Shown: positions 41,144 through 50,448 of the stretch, piece after piece
Layout of the letters: each line of letters begins with the position of its first letter
How positions within the stretch are numbered: position 1 is the stretch's first letter
NCBI RefSeq assembly: GCF_000718095.1
Contig: NZ_JOEI01000007.1
Location: forward strand, 186,001-250,000
Source of the DNA: Streptomyces scopuliridis RB72
GTDB lineage: Bacteria; Actinomycetota; Actinomycetes; Streptomycetales; Streptomycetaceae
Direction: 5' to 3'
Length of the DNA stretch: 64,000 nucleotides
Notes under the pieces: generated by a model
The model's input: only the letters and a program-made list of their open reading frames with translations
Told to the model about the DNA's origin: nothing
Database searches by the model: none
Position numbers and translations under genes: made by a program

Positions 41144-44100
41144 ACGCACCCCGCACCCCGCCTCCGCTTCCCGCACCTTCACGACGATTCCCTGTGCTTC
41201 GCCGCCGAGGACGACCTCTGGGTCGCCCCCCTCGTCCCGGCCGGGCACCGCCCCGCCCGCGCCTGGCGGCTCACCGTCGACCGCACCAGAGTCGGCCACC
41301 CCCGCTTCTCCCCCGACGGCCGCCACATCGCCTATACGACCTGGCGCAGCCTCGACCCCGAGATCCATCTCGTCCCGGTCGCCGGAGGACCCGCCCGCCG
41401 GCTCACCTACTGGGGCGCCACCGACACCCGCGTCTGCGGCTGGACGCCGCCCGACTCGCACGGCGAGTCCCAGATCCTCGCGGTCTCCTCGCACGGCCAG
41501 CCGTTCTCGTACTTCGCCTGGGCCTACAGCCTCCCCCTCGACGGCTCCCCCGGCGGCGCGCTGCCCTGGGGCCCGGTCAACGACATCGCCGTCGCGGACA
41601 TCGACGGCGGGCACCGTACGCTCCTGCTCACCGGAAAGCCGCCGCACGAGCCCGCCGCCTGGAAGCGGTACCGCGGCGGCGCGATGGGCAGGCTCTGGCT
41701 GCACGGCGAACGGCTGCTCGCGGACCTCGGGGGCCATCTGGACTGCCCGATGTTCGTCGACGGCCGGATCGCGTTCCTCTCCGACCACGAGGGCGTCGGC
41801 AACCTCTACTCCTGCCGTCCCGACGGCACCGATCTGCGCCGGCACACCGACCACGACGCCTTCTACGCCCGCCACGCCTCGTCCGACGGCCGGCGGGTCG
41901 TCTACCAGTGCGCGGGGGATGTCTGGCTGGTCGACGCGCTGACGCCCGACTCGGTGCCGCGCAAGCTTGACGTACGGCTGGGCGGACAGCGCGCGGGACG
42001 GCGCGGCTACCAGGTCCCGGCCAGCAGCCATGTCGCCGGCATCTCCGTGGACATGACGGGCCGGGCGAGCGCCGTCTCCGTACGCGGCAGCCTGTACTGG
42101 CTGACCCATCGCGACGGCCCGGCCCGCACGATCGCGGACACCCCCGGCGTCCGGGTCCGGTTCCCCGTGATGCTCGGCGACACCGGCCAGGTCGCGTACG
42201 TCACCGACGCGGAGGGCGAGGACGCGATCGAGATCGCGTATCTGCCCAGGGCGAGCGGCGAGCGGCAACCGCGACGGCTGGCCTCCGGGCAGCTGGGCCG
42301 CGTACGGGAGATGGTGGCGGACCCGGACGGGGAGCGGATCGCGATCGCCTCGCACGACGGCAGACTGCTGCTGATAGACACGGCGGAACCGGAACCCGAA
42401 CCCAAACCGGAACCCGAACCGGAACCCGAACCGGAACCGACCGCAGAACCGCCGACCGACACGGAAACGACGGCCGGCACCGAAACAGCCACAGGCACCA
42501 CCCCCACCCCGGAACCCACCTCAGAACCCACCCCAGCACCCGCCCCGGAACCCGTCACCGAACTCATCCGCTCCATCAACGGCGCCGTCACCGACCTCGC
42601 CTTCTCCCCCGACGGCGGCTGGCTCACCTGGTCCCACCCCGGCATCGGCCGCTCCCTCCGCCAGATCAAGCTCGCCAAGATCGCCGGCAGCTTCGCCCGG
42701 ACGATCGTCGACGTCACCAACGGCCGCTTCGAGGACGAGAATCCGGTGTTCACCAGCGACGGCCGCTATCTCGCGTTCCTGTCCTGGCGCGGCTTCGACC
42801 CGGTCTACGACGTGCACACCGGCGACCTCTCCTTCCCGCTGGGCTGCCGCCCCTATCTCGTACCGCTCTCCTCCGCGACCCCGTCGCCCTTCGCGCTGTC
42901 GCCGGAGGGCCGCCCCGCCGCCGGCGGGCTCGATCCGTCCGTCGGCGAGTCCGGCGACGGTACGGTCACCGTCGAGGTCGAGGGGCTGGCCGACCGCGTC
43001 ACCCCGTTCCCCGTCACCGCGTCGAAGTACTCCTCGCTGTACCCGGTCAGCGGCGGCGGTCTGGTCTGGCTGCGCTGGCCGATCTCCGGCGCGCTCGGCG
43101 AGACCTTCGCCAACCCCGCCGACCTGTCGGGCCGCCCCACCCTCGAACACTTCGACATCACGAAGGCGCGCAAGAGCGAACTCGTCGGCCATCTGGACTG
43201 GTTCGCGCCGAGCGGCGACGGCTCGCGGCTGGTCGTCGTGGACGAGGGCGAGCTGCGCGCCGTACCCGCCACCGAGCCGGGTGACGGCGATACGACCGTC
43301 TATCTCGACATGCGCCGGATCCTGCACGATGTCGACCCCGGGGCCGAGTGGCGCCAGGCGTTCGACGAGGCGGGGCGCATCATCCGGGCCTATTTCTGGG
43401 AGCCGGACCTGTGCGGCATCGACTGGGACGGGGTGCTCGACCAGTACCGTCCGCTGGTCGAACGGGTCTCCTCCCCCGACGAGTTCGCGGATCTGCTGCG
43501 CGAGGTCCTCGGCGAACTGGGCACCTCCCACGCGTATGTCACCCCGGCCCGCCGCAACGAGGGCCCGCCGCACTACCAGCGTCCGATCGGTCTGCTCGGC
43601 GCCAATCTGGTCTGCCGGGACGACGAGTGGATGATCAAACGGATCCTGCCCGGTGACTCGTCCGACTCCAAGGCGCGCTCGCCGCTGGCCGGTACGAGCA
43701 TCCGCGAGGGCTCGGTCCTGACCCATGTGGACGGCCGGCCGGTCGATCCGGTAGCCGGTCCCTACCCCCTGCTGTCCGCCGCCGGCGGCACGACCGTCGA
43801 GCTCACCTTCCGGCCCGCGGAGCGCAACCGCCCCTCCCGCCGCGTCGCGGTCGTCCCGCTCATCGACGAACGGCCGCTGCGCTACCAGGACTGGGTGGCC
43901 AAACGCCGCGAGGCCGTACGGGAGATCAGCGGCGGCAGATGCGGCTATCTGCACATCCCCGACATGGGCGGCTCCGGCTGGGCCCAGTTCAACCGGGATC
44001 TGCGTCTTGAGGTCTCGCGCCCCGCGCTGATCGTGGACGTACGGGGCAACGCGGGCGGCAATATCAGCGAGCTGGTCGTCGAGAAGCTGACCCGCCGGAT

Positions 44101-44566
44101 CATCGGCTGGGACCTGACGCGTGACGCCCAGCCCGTCTCGTACGCGTCGAACGCGCCGCGCGGCCCGGTTGTCGCGCTCGCCGACGAGGCGACCTCGTCC
44201 GACGGCGACATGATCACCGCGGCCTTCCGGCTGCTGAACCTGGGGCCGGTGGTCGGCCAGCGCACCTGGGGCGGGGTGGTCGGGATGACGGGACGGCACC
44301 GGCTGGGCGACGGCACGGTGATCACGGTGCCCATGAACGCCGCCTGGTTCGACGCGTACGGCTGGTCCATCGAGAACCACGGCGTGGAGCCGGACATCGA
44401 GGCCCTGCGCACCCCTCTCGACTGGGCGGAGGGCCGGCACGCCCAACTCGACGACGCGGTCTGGGTGGCGCTGGATCTGCTGGCCGGGCATCCGGCCTCG
44501 ACACCGCCCGGATACGGAGCGGTCCCGGACCTGCGCCGCCCGCCCCTCCCTCCGCGCACGACGTAA
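41144..44566 (+). CDS. tricorn-type S41 protease; start codon unclear
   Basis: A cytoplasmic tricorn-family protease that would degrade proteasome-sized peptides. Order: two beta-propellers (to ~residue 680), helical C1 domain, PDZ domain, and S41 catalytic domain. Catalytic residues appear in ELGTSHAY (Ser-His), DEATSSDGD (nucleophile Ser) and SIENHGVEPD (Glu). The homologous frame is open from 41045, and LRFPHLHDDSLCFAAEDDLW (41162-41221) matches the usual N-terminus, but no ATG, GTG or TTG occurs in frame before ATG 41684, inside the first propeller. I place the start arbitrarily at ACG 41144. An acidic Pro-Glu linker (about 42385-42560) interrupts the propeller region. No frameshift or stop otherwise. 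Confidence 0.75.
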   Translation, partial: THPAPRLRFPHLHDDSLCFAAEDDLWVAPLVPAGHRPARAWRLTVDRTRVGHPRFSPDGRHIAYTTWRSLDPEIHLVPVAGGPARRLTYWGATDTRVCGWTPPDSHGESQILAVSSHGQPFSYFAWAYSLPLDGSPGGALPWGPVNDIAVADIDGGHRTLLLTGKPPHEPAAWKRYRGGAMGRLWLHGERLLADLGGHLDCPMFVDGRIAFLSDHEGVGNLYSCRPDGTDLRRHTDHDAFYARHASSDGRRVVYQCAGDVWLVDALTPDSVPRKLDVRLGGQRAGRRGYQVPASSHVAGISVDMTGRASAVSVRGSLYWLTHRDGPARTIADTPGVRVRFPVMLGDTGQVAYVTDAEGEDAIEIAYLPRASGERQPRRLASGQLGRVREMVADPDGERIAIASHDGRLLLIDTAEPEPEPKPEPEPEPEPEPTAEPPTDTETTAGTETATGTTPTPEPTSEPTPAPAPEPVTELIRSINGAVTDLAFSPDGGWLTWSHPGIGRSLRQIKLAKIAGSFARTIVDVTNGRFEDENPVFTSDGRYLAFLSWRGFDPVYDVHTGDLSFPLGCRPYLVPLSSATPSPFALSPEGRPAAGGLDPSVGESGDGTVTVEVEGLADRVTPFPVTASKYSSLYPVSGGGLVWLRWPISGALGETFANPADLSGRPTLEHFDITKARKSELVGHLDWFAPSGDGSRLVVVDEGELRAVPATEPGDGDTTVYLDMRRILHDVDPGAEWRQAFDEAGRIIRAYFWEPDLCGIDWDGVLDQYRPLVERVSSPDEFADLLREVLGELGTSHAYVTPARRNEGPPHYQRPIGLLGANLVCRDDEWMIKRILPGDSSDSKARSPLAGTSIREGSVLTHVDGRPVDPVAGPYPLLSAAGGTTVELTFRPAERNRPSRRVAVVPLIDERPLRYQDWVAKRREAVREISGGRCGYLHIPDMGGSGWAQFNRDLRLEVSRPALIVDVRGNAGGNISELVVEKLTRRIIGWDLTRDAQPVSYASNAPRGPVVALADEATSSDGDMITAAFRLLNLGPVVGQRTWGGVVGMTGRHRLGDGTVITVPMNAAWFDAYGWSIENHGVEPDIEALRTPLDWAEGRHAQLDDAVWVALDLLAGHPASTPPGYGAVPDLRRPPLPPRTT

Positions 44567-44570
44567 AGAG

Positions 44571-44602
44571 GAGGCGCACCCGGCGGAAACCGGGTGCGCC
44601 TC
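44571..44602. terminator. bidirectional terminator after the tricorn gene
   Basis: A perfect 13-bp stem (GAGGCGCACCCGG and complement) with a 6-nt loop, between the convergent tricorn gene and the gene ending at 44623. Confidence 0.85.
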
Positions 44603-44622
44603 GCTGTCATCAAGCCATTCAC

Positions 44623-44931
44623 TCAGGCGTCAAAGCGGTCATCCAGCTCATCGCGCACGTTCTGCGCCCTGTTCTGCGCGTTGTGCTGAGCGTCGTGCGG
44701 GGCATCGTGCTGCGCCTGCGCGTTGTCCTGCTGGGCATCGTGCTGCGCGTTGTTCTGCCCCGGGTTGCGGTCCCTGACCGGTGAGCCGGAGCCGGGCTGC
44801 GAACCACGGTCGGGCTGGCCGGGACGGCCGGGCTGCTGCGTCCGGTCGTCCTTCTTGTCGCCCTGCCGCGACTTCGCCTGCTGGGCGGCGAGCTCTTCGG
44901 CCTTGTCCTTGAACTGATCGGCAATAGCCAT
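44623..44931 (-). CDS. small hydrophilic low-complexity protein
   Basis: A 102-residue protein from ATG 44931 after CAGGAGTGACATTCC. The N-terminus MAIADQFKDKAEELAAQQAK is a short amphipathic helix of the kind seen in small stress proteins; the rest is disordered and very rich in Gln, Asn, Asp, His and Ala (DAQQDNAQAQHDAPHDAQHN). No named family recognised; hydrophilin-like, desiccation or osmotic-stress behaviour is a guess from composition. Confidence 0.7.
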   Translation of the reverse strand: MAIADQFKDKAEELAAQQAKSRQGDKKDDRTQQPGRPGQPDRGSQPGSGSPVRDRNPGQNNAQHDAQQDNAQAQHDAPHDAQHNAQNRAQNVRDELDDRFDA

Positions 44932-45017
44932 GGAATGTCACTCCTGAAAGGGTGTTGGGGGGCACCGGAGTGGGGCCTCGACCAGACTGACACGCCCGGA
45001 CATTCCGCGCATTTCGA

Positions 45018-45917
45018 TCAGTTACGCTGCGTGCGTTCCTGCTCGTCGGCCGCCCCGCCCGCCCCGACAAGCCCCTTTCGCACGCCCGCCAGACGAGGTC
45101 CGAAGCGCCGCATCTCGCGCTGTCCGGCCGCCGCGATGACGGCCGGCAGATATCCACGTACGGACTGCGTCCCGCGCAGCCACCACTGCGCGTACACATG
45201 CGCCGAGCGCCGCTCGATCCCGGCGACGAGCCGGTCCACGGCGGGACCGAGCGGATAGGTACGGTTCGCCGGCCACGGCAGCCGCTGCCGCAACTCCCGC
45301 ATCACCTCGTCCCGGTCCGCGCCGCGCACCATGTCGGTGTCCGTCCAGGACAGATAACCGACGCCGACCCTGACCCCCTGGTGGGCGACCTCGGAGCGCA
45401 GGCTGTGCGCGAAGGCCTCGACCCCGGACTTGGACGCGCAGTACGCGGTCATCATCGGCGCCGGAACGATCGCGGCCAGCGACGCTATCTGGAGGAAGTA
45501 GCCGCGGCTTTCGCGCAGGACGGGCAGGAACGCCCGCGCCGTCACCGCGCCTCCGATCAGATTGACCTCGATGACCCGCCGCCACGCGTCCGGGTCCGAG
45601 TCCTCGAACGGACCGCCGGTCGCCACCCCCGCGTTGGCGACGACGATGTCGACCTTGCCGAAGCGCGCCTTGACCTCCTGGGCGACCCGCGCCATCGCGG
45701 TGTCGTCGGTGACATCCGCGTACCACTGGTCGCTGTCGGCGTGCAGCCGGGCGGCGACCCGCTTCAGCCCGTCCTCCTCCAGACCGACGAGGGCGACCTT
45801 CGCGCCGCGCGCCGAGAGCTTGCGCGCCACCAGTTCGCCGACGCCGCGCGCCCCGCCCGTGACGACGGCGACCTGCCCTTCGAGATTCCGGAAACCCTGC
45901 CGACCCGCCGCGCTCAT
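45018..45917 (-). CDS. SDR oxidoreductase of a mymA-like operon
   Basis: A 299-residue classical SDR: VVTGGARGVGELVARKL, ANAGVATGG, the Ser in QIASLAAI, and YCASK. The C-terminal ~80 residues extend beyond the core, as in SadH-type enzymes. Last gene of a three-gene operon coupled by 4-bp ATGA overlaps: flavin monooxygenase, alpha/beta hydrolase, SDR. That is the order of the mycobacterial mymA-lipR-sadH genes, implicated in lipid and fatty-acid envelope changes. Confidence 0.9.
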   Translation of the reverse strand: MSAAGRQGFRNLEGQVAVVTGGARGVGELVARKLSARGAKVALVGLEEDGLKRVAARLHADSDQWYADVTDDTAMARVAQEVKARFGKVDIVVANAGVATGGPFEDSDPDAWRRVIEVNLIGGAVTARAFLPVLRESRGYFLQIASLAAIVPAPMMTAYCASKSGVEAFAHSLRSEVAHQGVRVGVGYLSWTDTDMVRGADRDEVMRELRQRLPWPANRTYPLGPAVDRLVAGIERRSAHVYAQWWLRGTQSVRGYLPAVIAAAGQREMRRFGPRLAGVRKGLVGAGGAADEQERTQRN

Positions 45918-46813
45918 GCCACGTCCTCCTTCTCACCCAGGTACGTACCGACGAGGGACCGAATCGCGCCGGTGACGGCCTCCGGGGCCTCCACGGGCGT
46001 CATATGTCCCACCCCGGTGAGTTCGGTGAGCCCGGCACTGTCGGGCAGCGCGGCGGCCAGCGCCCGTCCATGCACCGGTGGGGTCAGCCGGTCGTCACTC
46101 CCCGCGATGACGGCGGTGGGCACCCTCAACTCCCGTACCTCCGCGTCGAGATCGAGCGCTCCGAGGACATGCGCCCAGGCCACCCGGACGGGCCGCGGAC
46201 ACGCGTGCACGATCCGGGCGCACTCCGCGACCCGGTCGGCCGCGGCGCCGCGGCCCATCGTCCCGTAGCGCAGGATCCGCTTCGACAGCGGCGTGACCGG
46301 CCCCAGCGGGGCGCGCGAGCCGAGGATCCGCCGGCTGATCCAGGTACGGGTACGGCCGGGCCGCATCGGTACGACGAGCGCCTCCGGGATCAGCCGCGAA
46401 CTGCCGGTGCTGCACAGCAGGACGGCGGCCGCGTGCTCCCGGAAGACGGGCCTGCGCGCGGCGGCCATCAGCGTCATCCCGCCCATGGAGTGTCCCGCGA
46501 GGACGGCTCGCTCCCCCGGCTCCAGCGTGGCGGCGAGCACGGCCTCCAGATCGTCGGCGAGGGCGTCCGTGGAGTAGCCCGCGGAGTGAGCCGCGGGCGG
46601 CGCCGTACGGCCGTGGCCGCGCTGGTCGTAGACGATCACCCGGTGGTCGGCGGCCAGGTCCGCGAGCTGCGCCGCCCAGAACCGGATCGAGCAGGTCCAG
46701 CCGTGCGCGAGGACGACGGCGGGGCGGCCGTCCTCGCCGTGGACCTCGACATGGATACGGGTGCCGTCGGCGGAGACGGCGGTCAGTTCACGCTCCTTGT
46801 GCGGCTGCCTCAT
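45914..46813 (-). CDS. alpha/beta hydrolase of a mymA-like operon
   Basis: A 299-residue hydrolase: oxyanion region VVLAHGWTCSIRFW, YDQRGHGRT, nucleophile GHSMGG, acid in IAGSDDRLTP, and His in GVGHMTPVEAP. It is cytoplasmic, of the esterase/lipase or epoxide-hydrolase-like type. Both ends overlap neighbouring genes by 4 bp. In the likely pathway it would cleave the ester made by the Baeyer-Villiger-like monooxygenase, an inference from order. Confidence 0.92.
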   Translation of the reverse strand: MRQPHKERELTAVSADGTRIHVEVHGEDGRPAVVLAHGWTCSIRFWAAQLADLAADHRVIVYDQRGHGRTAPPAAHSAGYSTDALADDLEAVLAATLEPGERAVLAGHSMGGMTLMAAARRPVFREHAAAVLLCSTGSSRLIPEALVVPMRPGRTRTWISRRILGSRAPLGPVTPLSKRILRYGTMGRGAAADRVAECARIVHACPRPVRVAWAHVLGALDLDAEVRELRVPTAVIAGSDDRLTPPVHGRALAAALPDSAGLTELTGVGHMTPVEAPEAVTGAIRSLVGTYLGEKEDVA

Positions 46814-48384
46814 CGGACGCTCTCCTTCGCTGCCCGGGACCCGGCGGCCCGCTTCTGCGCCTGCCTGGAGACCCGCTCGGGCGCGGCGGCGCGGATCACC
46901 TCGTACTCCGCGAGATCGACCTCCCGGGTGGCCCGGCGGAACTCGGCCGTCGTCCCCGGCCAGGCGGTGGTGTTGCGGCCCTGCTCGTCCAGGTACCAGC
47001 TGGTGCAGCCGCCGGTGTTCCAGACGGTCCGCTTCATGCGCTCCTGCACCTGGTGGTTCCAGGCGCGTACGGCGGCGGGCCGGGGTCCGAGCGCCACGCG
47101 TCCGCTCCGGCGGCCCCCGAGTCCGTCCAACTGCCGCAGATAGTCGGCCATGTAGTTCAGCTGGGACTCGATGATCAGGATCATCGAGGAGTTCCCGAGA
47201 CCGGTGTTGGGGCCGATGATCGTCATCCAGTTGGGGAAGCCCGCCGCGGTCGCGCCCCGCAGCGACTCCATCCCGTCCTTCCACGCCTCCGCGAGCGTGA
47301 TCCCGTCGGCGCCCACCACCCGCTCGGCGATCGGCATGTCCGTCACATGGAAGCCGGTCCCGAAGACGATCGCGTCGGCCTCGCTCTCCGTACCGTCCGC
47401 CGCGACCAGCGTGGAGCCGCGCACCTCGGCCAGTCCCGAGGCGACGAGGTCCACGTTCGGCCGGGCGAGGGCCGGATAGTACGAGCTGGAGAGCAGGATC
47501 CGCTTGCAGCCGATGCGGTACGAGGGCGTCAGCTTGGCGCGCAGCACCGGGTCCTTGATCGCCTTCGTCATATTGGCCCTGGCGAGGGACTCGACGAGCC
47601 CGAGTTCGTTCGGCCGCTTGGTGAAGGCGTGGACCTGCAACTCCCTGATGCCCCACAGGAGCCGGCGCCGCAGGGTCCCGGTGAACGGCAGCGCCCGGTG
47701 CAGCCGGCGCTCGGCCCCGGATATCGCCCGGTCGACGCGCGGCATCACCCAGGGCGGTGTCCGCTGGAACAGCGTCAGCCGGCCCACCTCGGGCTGGATC
47801 GCCGGCACGATCTGTACGGCGGAGGCGCCCGTACCGATCACGGCGACGCGCTTGCCGCGCAGGTCGTAGCCGTGGTCCCAGCGCGCCGAGTGGAAGACCT
47901 TCCCCGGGAACCCGGCGAGTCCGGGTATCTCCGGGATCTTCGGATCGGAGAGCGGGCCGGTCGCGGAGACGATGACATCGGCGGTGAGTGTTCCGCGCGA
48001 GGTCTCGATCTCCCAGCGCAGGGCGTCGTTGTCCCAGCGCATCAGCCGTACCTCGTGGTTCAGCCGCAGATGCGGCCGGAGCCCAAAGGTGTCCGCGACA
48101 TGCTCCAGATACGCCCTGATGTACCGCTGCCCGGAGAAGGTGCGCGGCCAGTCGGGGTTGGGCGCGAACGAGAATGAGTAGAGATGTGAGGGTACGTCGC
48201 AGGCGCATCCCGGATAGCTGTTGTCCCGCCAGGCCCCGCCGACCGAGTCGGCACGCTCCAGCACCACGAAGTCGGTCATCCCCTCCCGTCGCAGCCGGAC
48301 GGCCGCCCCGAGACCCCCGAACCCGGACCCGACCACCGCCACGTGTACGTGTTCGCGCTCGTGGTCATGTGCGTGCTGGCCCAT
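46810..48384 (-). CDS. flavin-containing (Baeyer-Villiger type) monooxygenase
   Basis: A 524-residue enzyme: FAD site VVGSGFGGLG near residue 18, the BVMO fingerprint in FHSARWDHG, NADPH site VIGTGASAVQ, and a C-terminal ATG-like FGTGFHVTD. It inserts oxygen into ketones or oxidises soft nucleophiles. Start ATG 48384 after CAGGAGGCGGT. First gene of the operon, divergent from the MerR gene with a 140-bp gap. In M. tuberculosis the mymA operon has an AraC-type VirS at this place. Confidence 0.93.
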   Translation of the reverse strand: MGQHAHDHEREHVHVAVVGSGFGGLGAAVRLRREGMTDFVVLERADSVGGAWRDNSYPGCACDVPSHLYSFSFAPNPDWPRTFSGQRYIRAYLEHVADTFGLRPHLRLNHEVRLMRWDNDALRWEIETSRGTLTADVIVSATGPLSDPKIPEIPGLAGFPGKVFHSARWDHGYDLRGKRVAVIGTGASAVQIVPAIQPEVGRLTLFQRTPPWVMPRVDRAISGAERRLHRALPFTGTLRRRLLWGIRELQVHAFTKRPNELGLVESLARANMTKAIKDPVLRAKLTPSYRIGCKRILLSSSYYPALARPNVDLVASGLAEVRGSTLVAADGTESEADAIVFGTGFHVTDMPIAERVVGADGITLAEAWKDGMESLRGATAAGFPNWMTIIGPNTGLGNSSMILIIESQLNYMADYLRQLDGLGGRRSGRVALGPRPAAVRAWNHQVQERMKRTVWNTGGCTSWYLDEQGRNTTAWPGTTAEFRRATREVDLAEYEVIRAAAPERVSRQAQKRAAGSRAAKESVR

Positions 48385-48524
48385 ACCGCCTCCTGACACC
48401 GGACGACACCCGCGCAACTCCGCCAGTAATCACTGGCATGATGTGGAGGGTAGAGCAGTGCCGTACTGATGGGTAGGGGGCGGGAGCGGGAACGTTACCG
48501 CTAGTACGCCATAAGCTGGCGGGC

Positions 48525-49220
48525 ATGGCAGAAGGCCGCGAACCCCGCGAGTACCGCATGGAGGAGCTGGCCCGCGAGGCGGGCATCACCGTCCGTACCG
48601 TGCGCTTCTACCGCGAGCGCGGCCTGATCCGGCCGCCGCGCCGGGAGGGCCGGATCGCCTGGTACGACGACCGCCACCTGGCCCGGCTCCGTACGATCGC
48701 GGGCCTGCTGGAGCGCGGCCACACCCTGACCGGCATCGCCGACCTCGCCACCGCGTTCGAGAGCGGCCGGGACGTGGGCGAGGTGCTCGGCCTCGGCGAA
48801 CCGACCGAGGAGACCCCGGTCCGGCTCTCTCCCGAGGAACTCGCCGACTACTTCGAGGGCGAGGTCACCCCGGACAACCTTCAGGCGGCCCTCGACCTCG
48901 GCTATCTGGCCACGGACGGCGACGAGATAGTCCACATCAGCCGCCGCCTGCTGGACGTGTCGGCGGCCCTGGTCCGCGAGGGCGTCCCCCTGGCAGCGGT
49001 CCTCGAAGCCGCCCGCCGCGTCCGCGTCCACGCGGACGCCCTGGCCGAACTCTTCGCCACGGTCCTGCGCACCCACACCACCACGCCGGACACGGAGAAA
49101 CTGCGCCCGCTGGCGAAGAGCGTGGTGGAGTCGGAGTTCTCGCTGGCCCTGGACCGCCACCTCCGCACACCCCCAGAACCCCCGGCACCCCCCAACCCCC
49201 CGGAACCCGCCGCCGGTTGA
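48525..49220 (+). CDS. MerR-family regulator
   Basis: A 231-residue regulator: N-terminal MerR HTH (YRMEELAREAGITVRTVRFY, then RERGLIRPPRREGR and a wing with RIAWYDDRHLARL) followed by a long C-terminal domain without Cys, so an organic ligand is more likely than a metal. The tail is Pro-rich. Divergent from the mymA-like operon, which it probably controls. Confidence 0.9.
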   Translation: MAEGREPREYRMEELAREAGITVRTVRFYRERGLIRPPRREGRIAWYDDRHLARLRTIAGLLERGHTLTGIADLATAFESGRDVGEVLGLGEPTEETPVRLSPEELADYFEGEVTPDNLQAALDLGYLATDGDEIVHISRRLLDVSAALVREGVPLAAVLEAARRVRVHADALAELFATVLRTHTTTPDTEKLRPLAKSVVESEFSLALDRHLRTPPEPPAPPNPPEPAAG

Positions 49221-49331
49221 GAACGGGCCCTATGCGGTCTCGGACACAAGGCGCGGCCCGCGGCCCGCGGCCCGGACACCTGCCGTGGGCGGTACGGCGC
49301 CGCGCGGCAAGGGCGCTGCCCGAGAAGGGCG

Positions 49332-50138
49332 TTAGCCGAGATCGTAGGTGACCGTCACCGGCGCGTGGTCGCTCCAGCGTTCCTCGTGGCTCGCCGCCTT
49401 CTCGACGTACGCCTTGACCGCACGCGCGGCCAGGCCCCGCGTCGCCACGTGGTAGTCGATGCGCCAGCCCGTGTCGTTGTCGAAGGCGCGGCCCCGGTAC
49501 GACCACCACGAGTACGGGCCCTCCCCGTCCGGGTGCTGGGCGCGGACGACGTCGACGTAGTCCGCGCCCGTCTCCTCGAAGACGCGGGTCAGCCACGCGC
49601 GCTCCTCGGGGAGGAAGCCGGAGGACTTGCGGTTGGCGCGCCAGTTCTTGAGGTCGGCCTCCTGGTGGGCGATGTTCCAGTCGCCGCACACCAGCACCTC
49701 GCGCCCGTCCGCCGCCGCGCGCTTCTTCAGCTGCTCCAGGTACGGGAGGAACTCGTCCATGAACCGGATCTTCTCGTCCTGCCGCTCCGTGCCCACCTCG
49801 CCCGAGGGCAGATAGAGGCTGGCGACCGTGACACCGGGCAGATCGATCTCCGCGTACCGCCCGCTCCCGTCGAACTCCGCGCTGCCGAAGCCGATCCGCG
49901 TACTCTCCGGCTCCCGCCGCGAGTAGAGCGAGACGCCCGCGCGCCCCTTCGCGGCGGCGGGCGCGTGCAGGGCGTGCCAGCCCTCGGGGGAGCGGACCTC
50001 CTCCGGGAGCTGCTGGGGCTCGGCGCGTACCTCCTGGAGGCAGATCACCTCGGCGGAGGTGCCGGCCAGCCACTCCACGAAACCCTTCTTCGCGGCGGCG
50101 CGCAGTCCATTCACATTCACGGAGGTCACAGTGAGCAT
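49332..50138 (-). CDS. xthA: exodeoxyribonuclease III
   Basis: A 268-residue AP endonuclease/3' exonuclease of the EEP fold: SVNVNGLRAAAKKGF, metal Glu in CLQEVRAEP, catalytic Tyr region SLYLPSG, GDWNIAH, and the SDHAPV His. Normal length. Works in base-excision repair. Monocistronic as far as can be seen. Confidence 0.95.
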   Translation of the reverse strand: MLTVTSVNVNGLRAAAKKGFVEWLAGTSAEVICLQEVRAEPQQLPEEVRSPEGWHALHAPAAAKGRAGVSLYSRREPESTRIGFGSAEFDGSGRYAEIDLPGVTVASLYLPSGEVGTERQDEKIRFMDEFLPYLEQLKKRAAADGREVLVCGDWNIAHQEADLKNWRANRKSSGFLPEERAWLTRVFEETGADYVDVVRAQHPDGEGPYSWWSYRGRAFDNDTGWRIDYHVATRGLAARAVKAYVEKAASHEERWSDHAPVTVTYDLG

Positions 50139-50256
50139 TCCGACACACTACCCGCCCCGCTCAGATGCCCTCGGGCCCGGTCTCGGCCATTCCGCCGTCC
50201 CCCGCAACGCGCCGTAATGCCACACTCTTGGAAATTCCCCCGGGCGTTCACGCCGC

Positions 50257-50448
50257 TCACGCCCCGCCGCGACCGCTCCATTTGTTCCGCTCCGCCACGC
50301 GCGCGGAGAGCGCCCCGGAACCGGCGCCTCCGCGCGCCGTGCCGGAGCCCTTGCCGTCGGGGCAAATCGATTGTCCGCACTCGCACTTGGGCCACCGGAG
50401 CCCCGACCCCGGCACCAGATCAGCGCCCTCGACTCCGCGTACGGTCAT
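50257..50448 (-). CDS. tiny hypothetical protein with a Cys cluster
   Basis: A 63-residue protein from ATG 50448, which overlaps the TGA of the gene upstream (ATGA). Key stretch WPKCECGQSICPDG holds three Cys in C-x-C-x4-C; the C-terminal half is Gly/Ala/Arg-rich. Not recognised. The coupling and codon bias suggest it is real, as the second gene of a two-gene unit. Confidence 0.55.
   Translation of the reverse strand: MTVRGVEGADLVPGSGLRWPKCECGQSICPDGKGSGTARGGAGSGALSARVAERNKWSGRGGA

Noticed and set aside
40874..42355. 493-codon minus-strand frame
   Set aside because: Antisense shadow of the tricorn gene, whose homology is clear on the plus strand.
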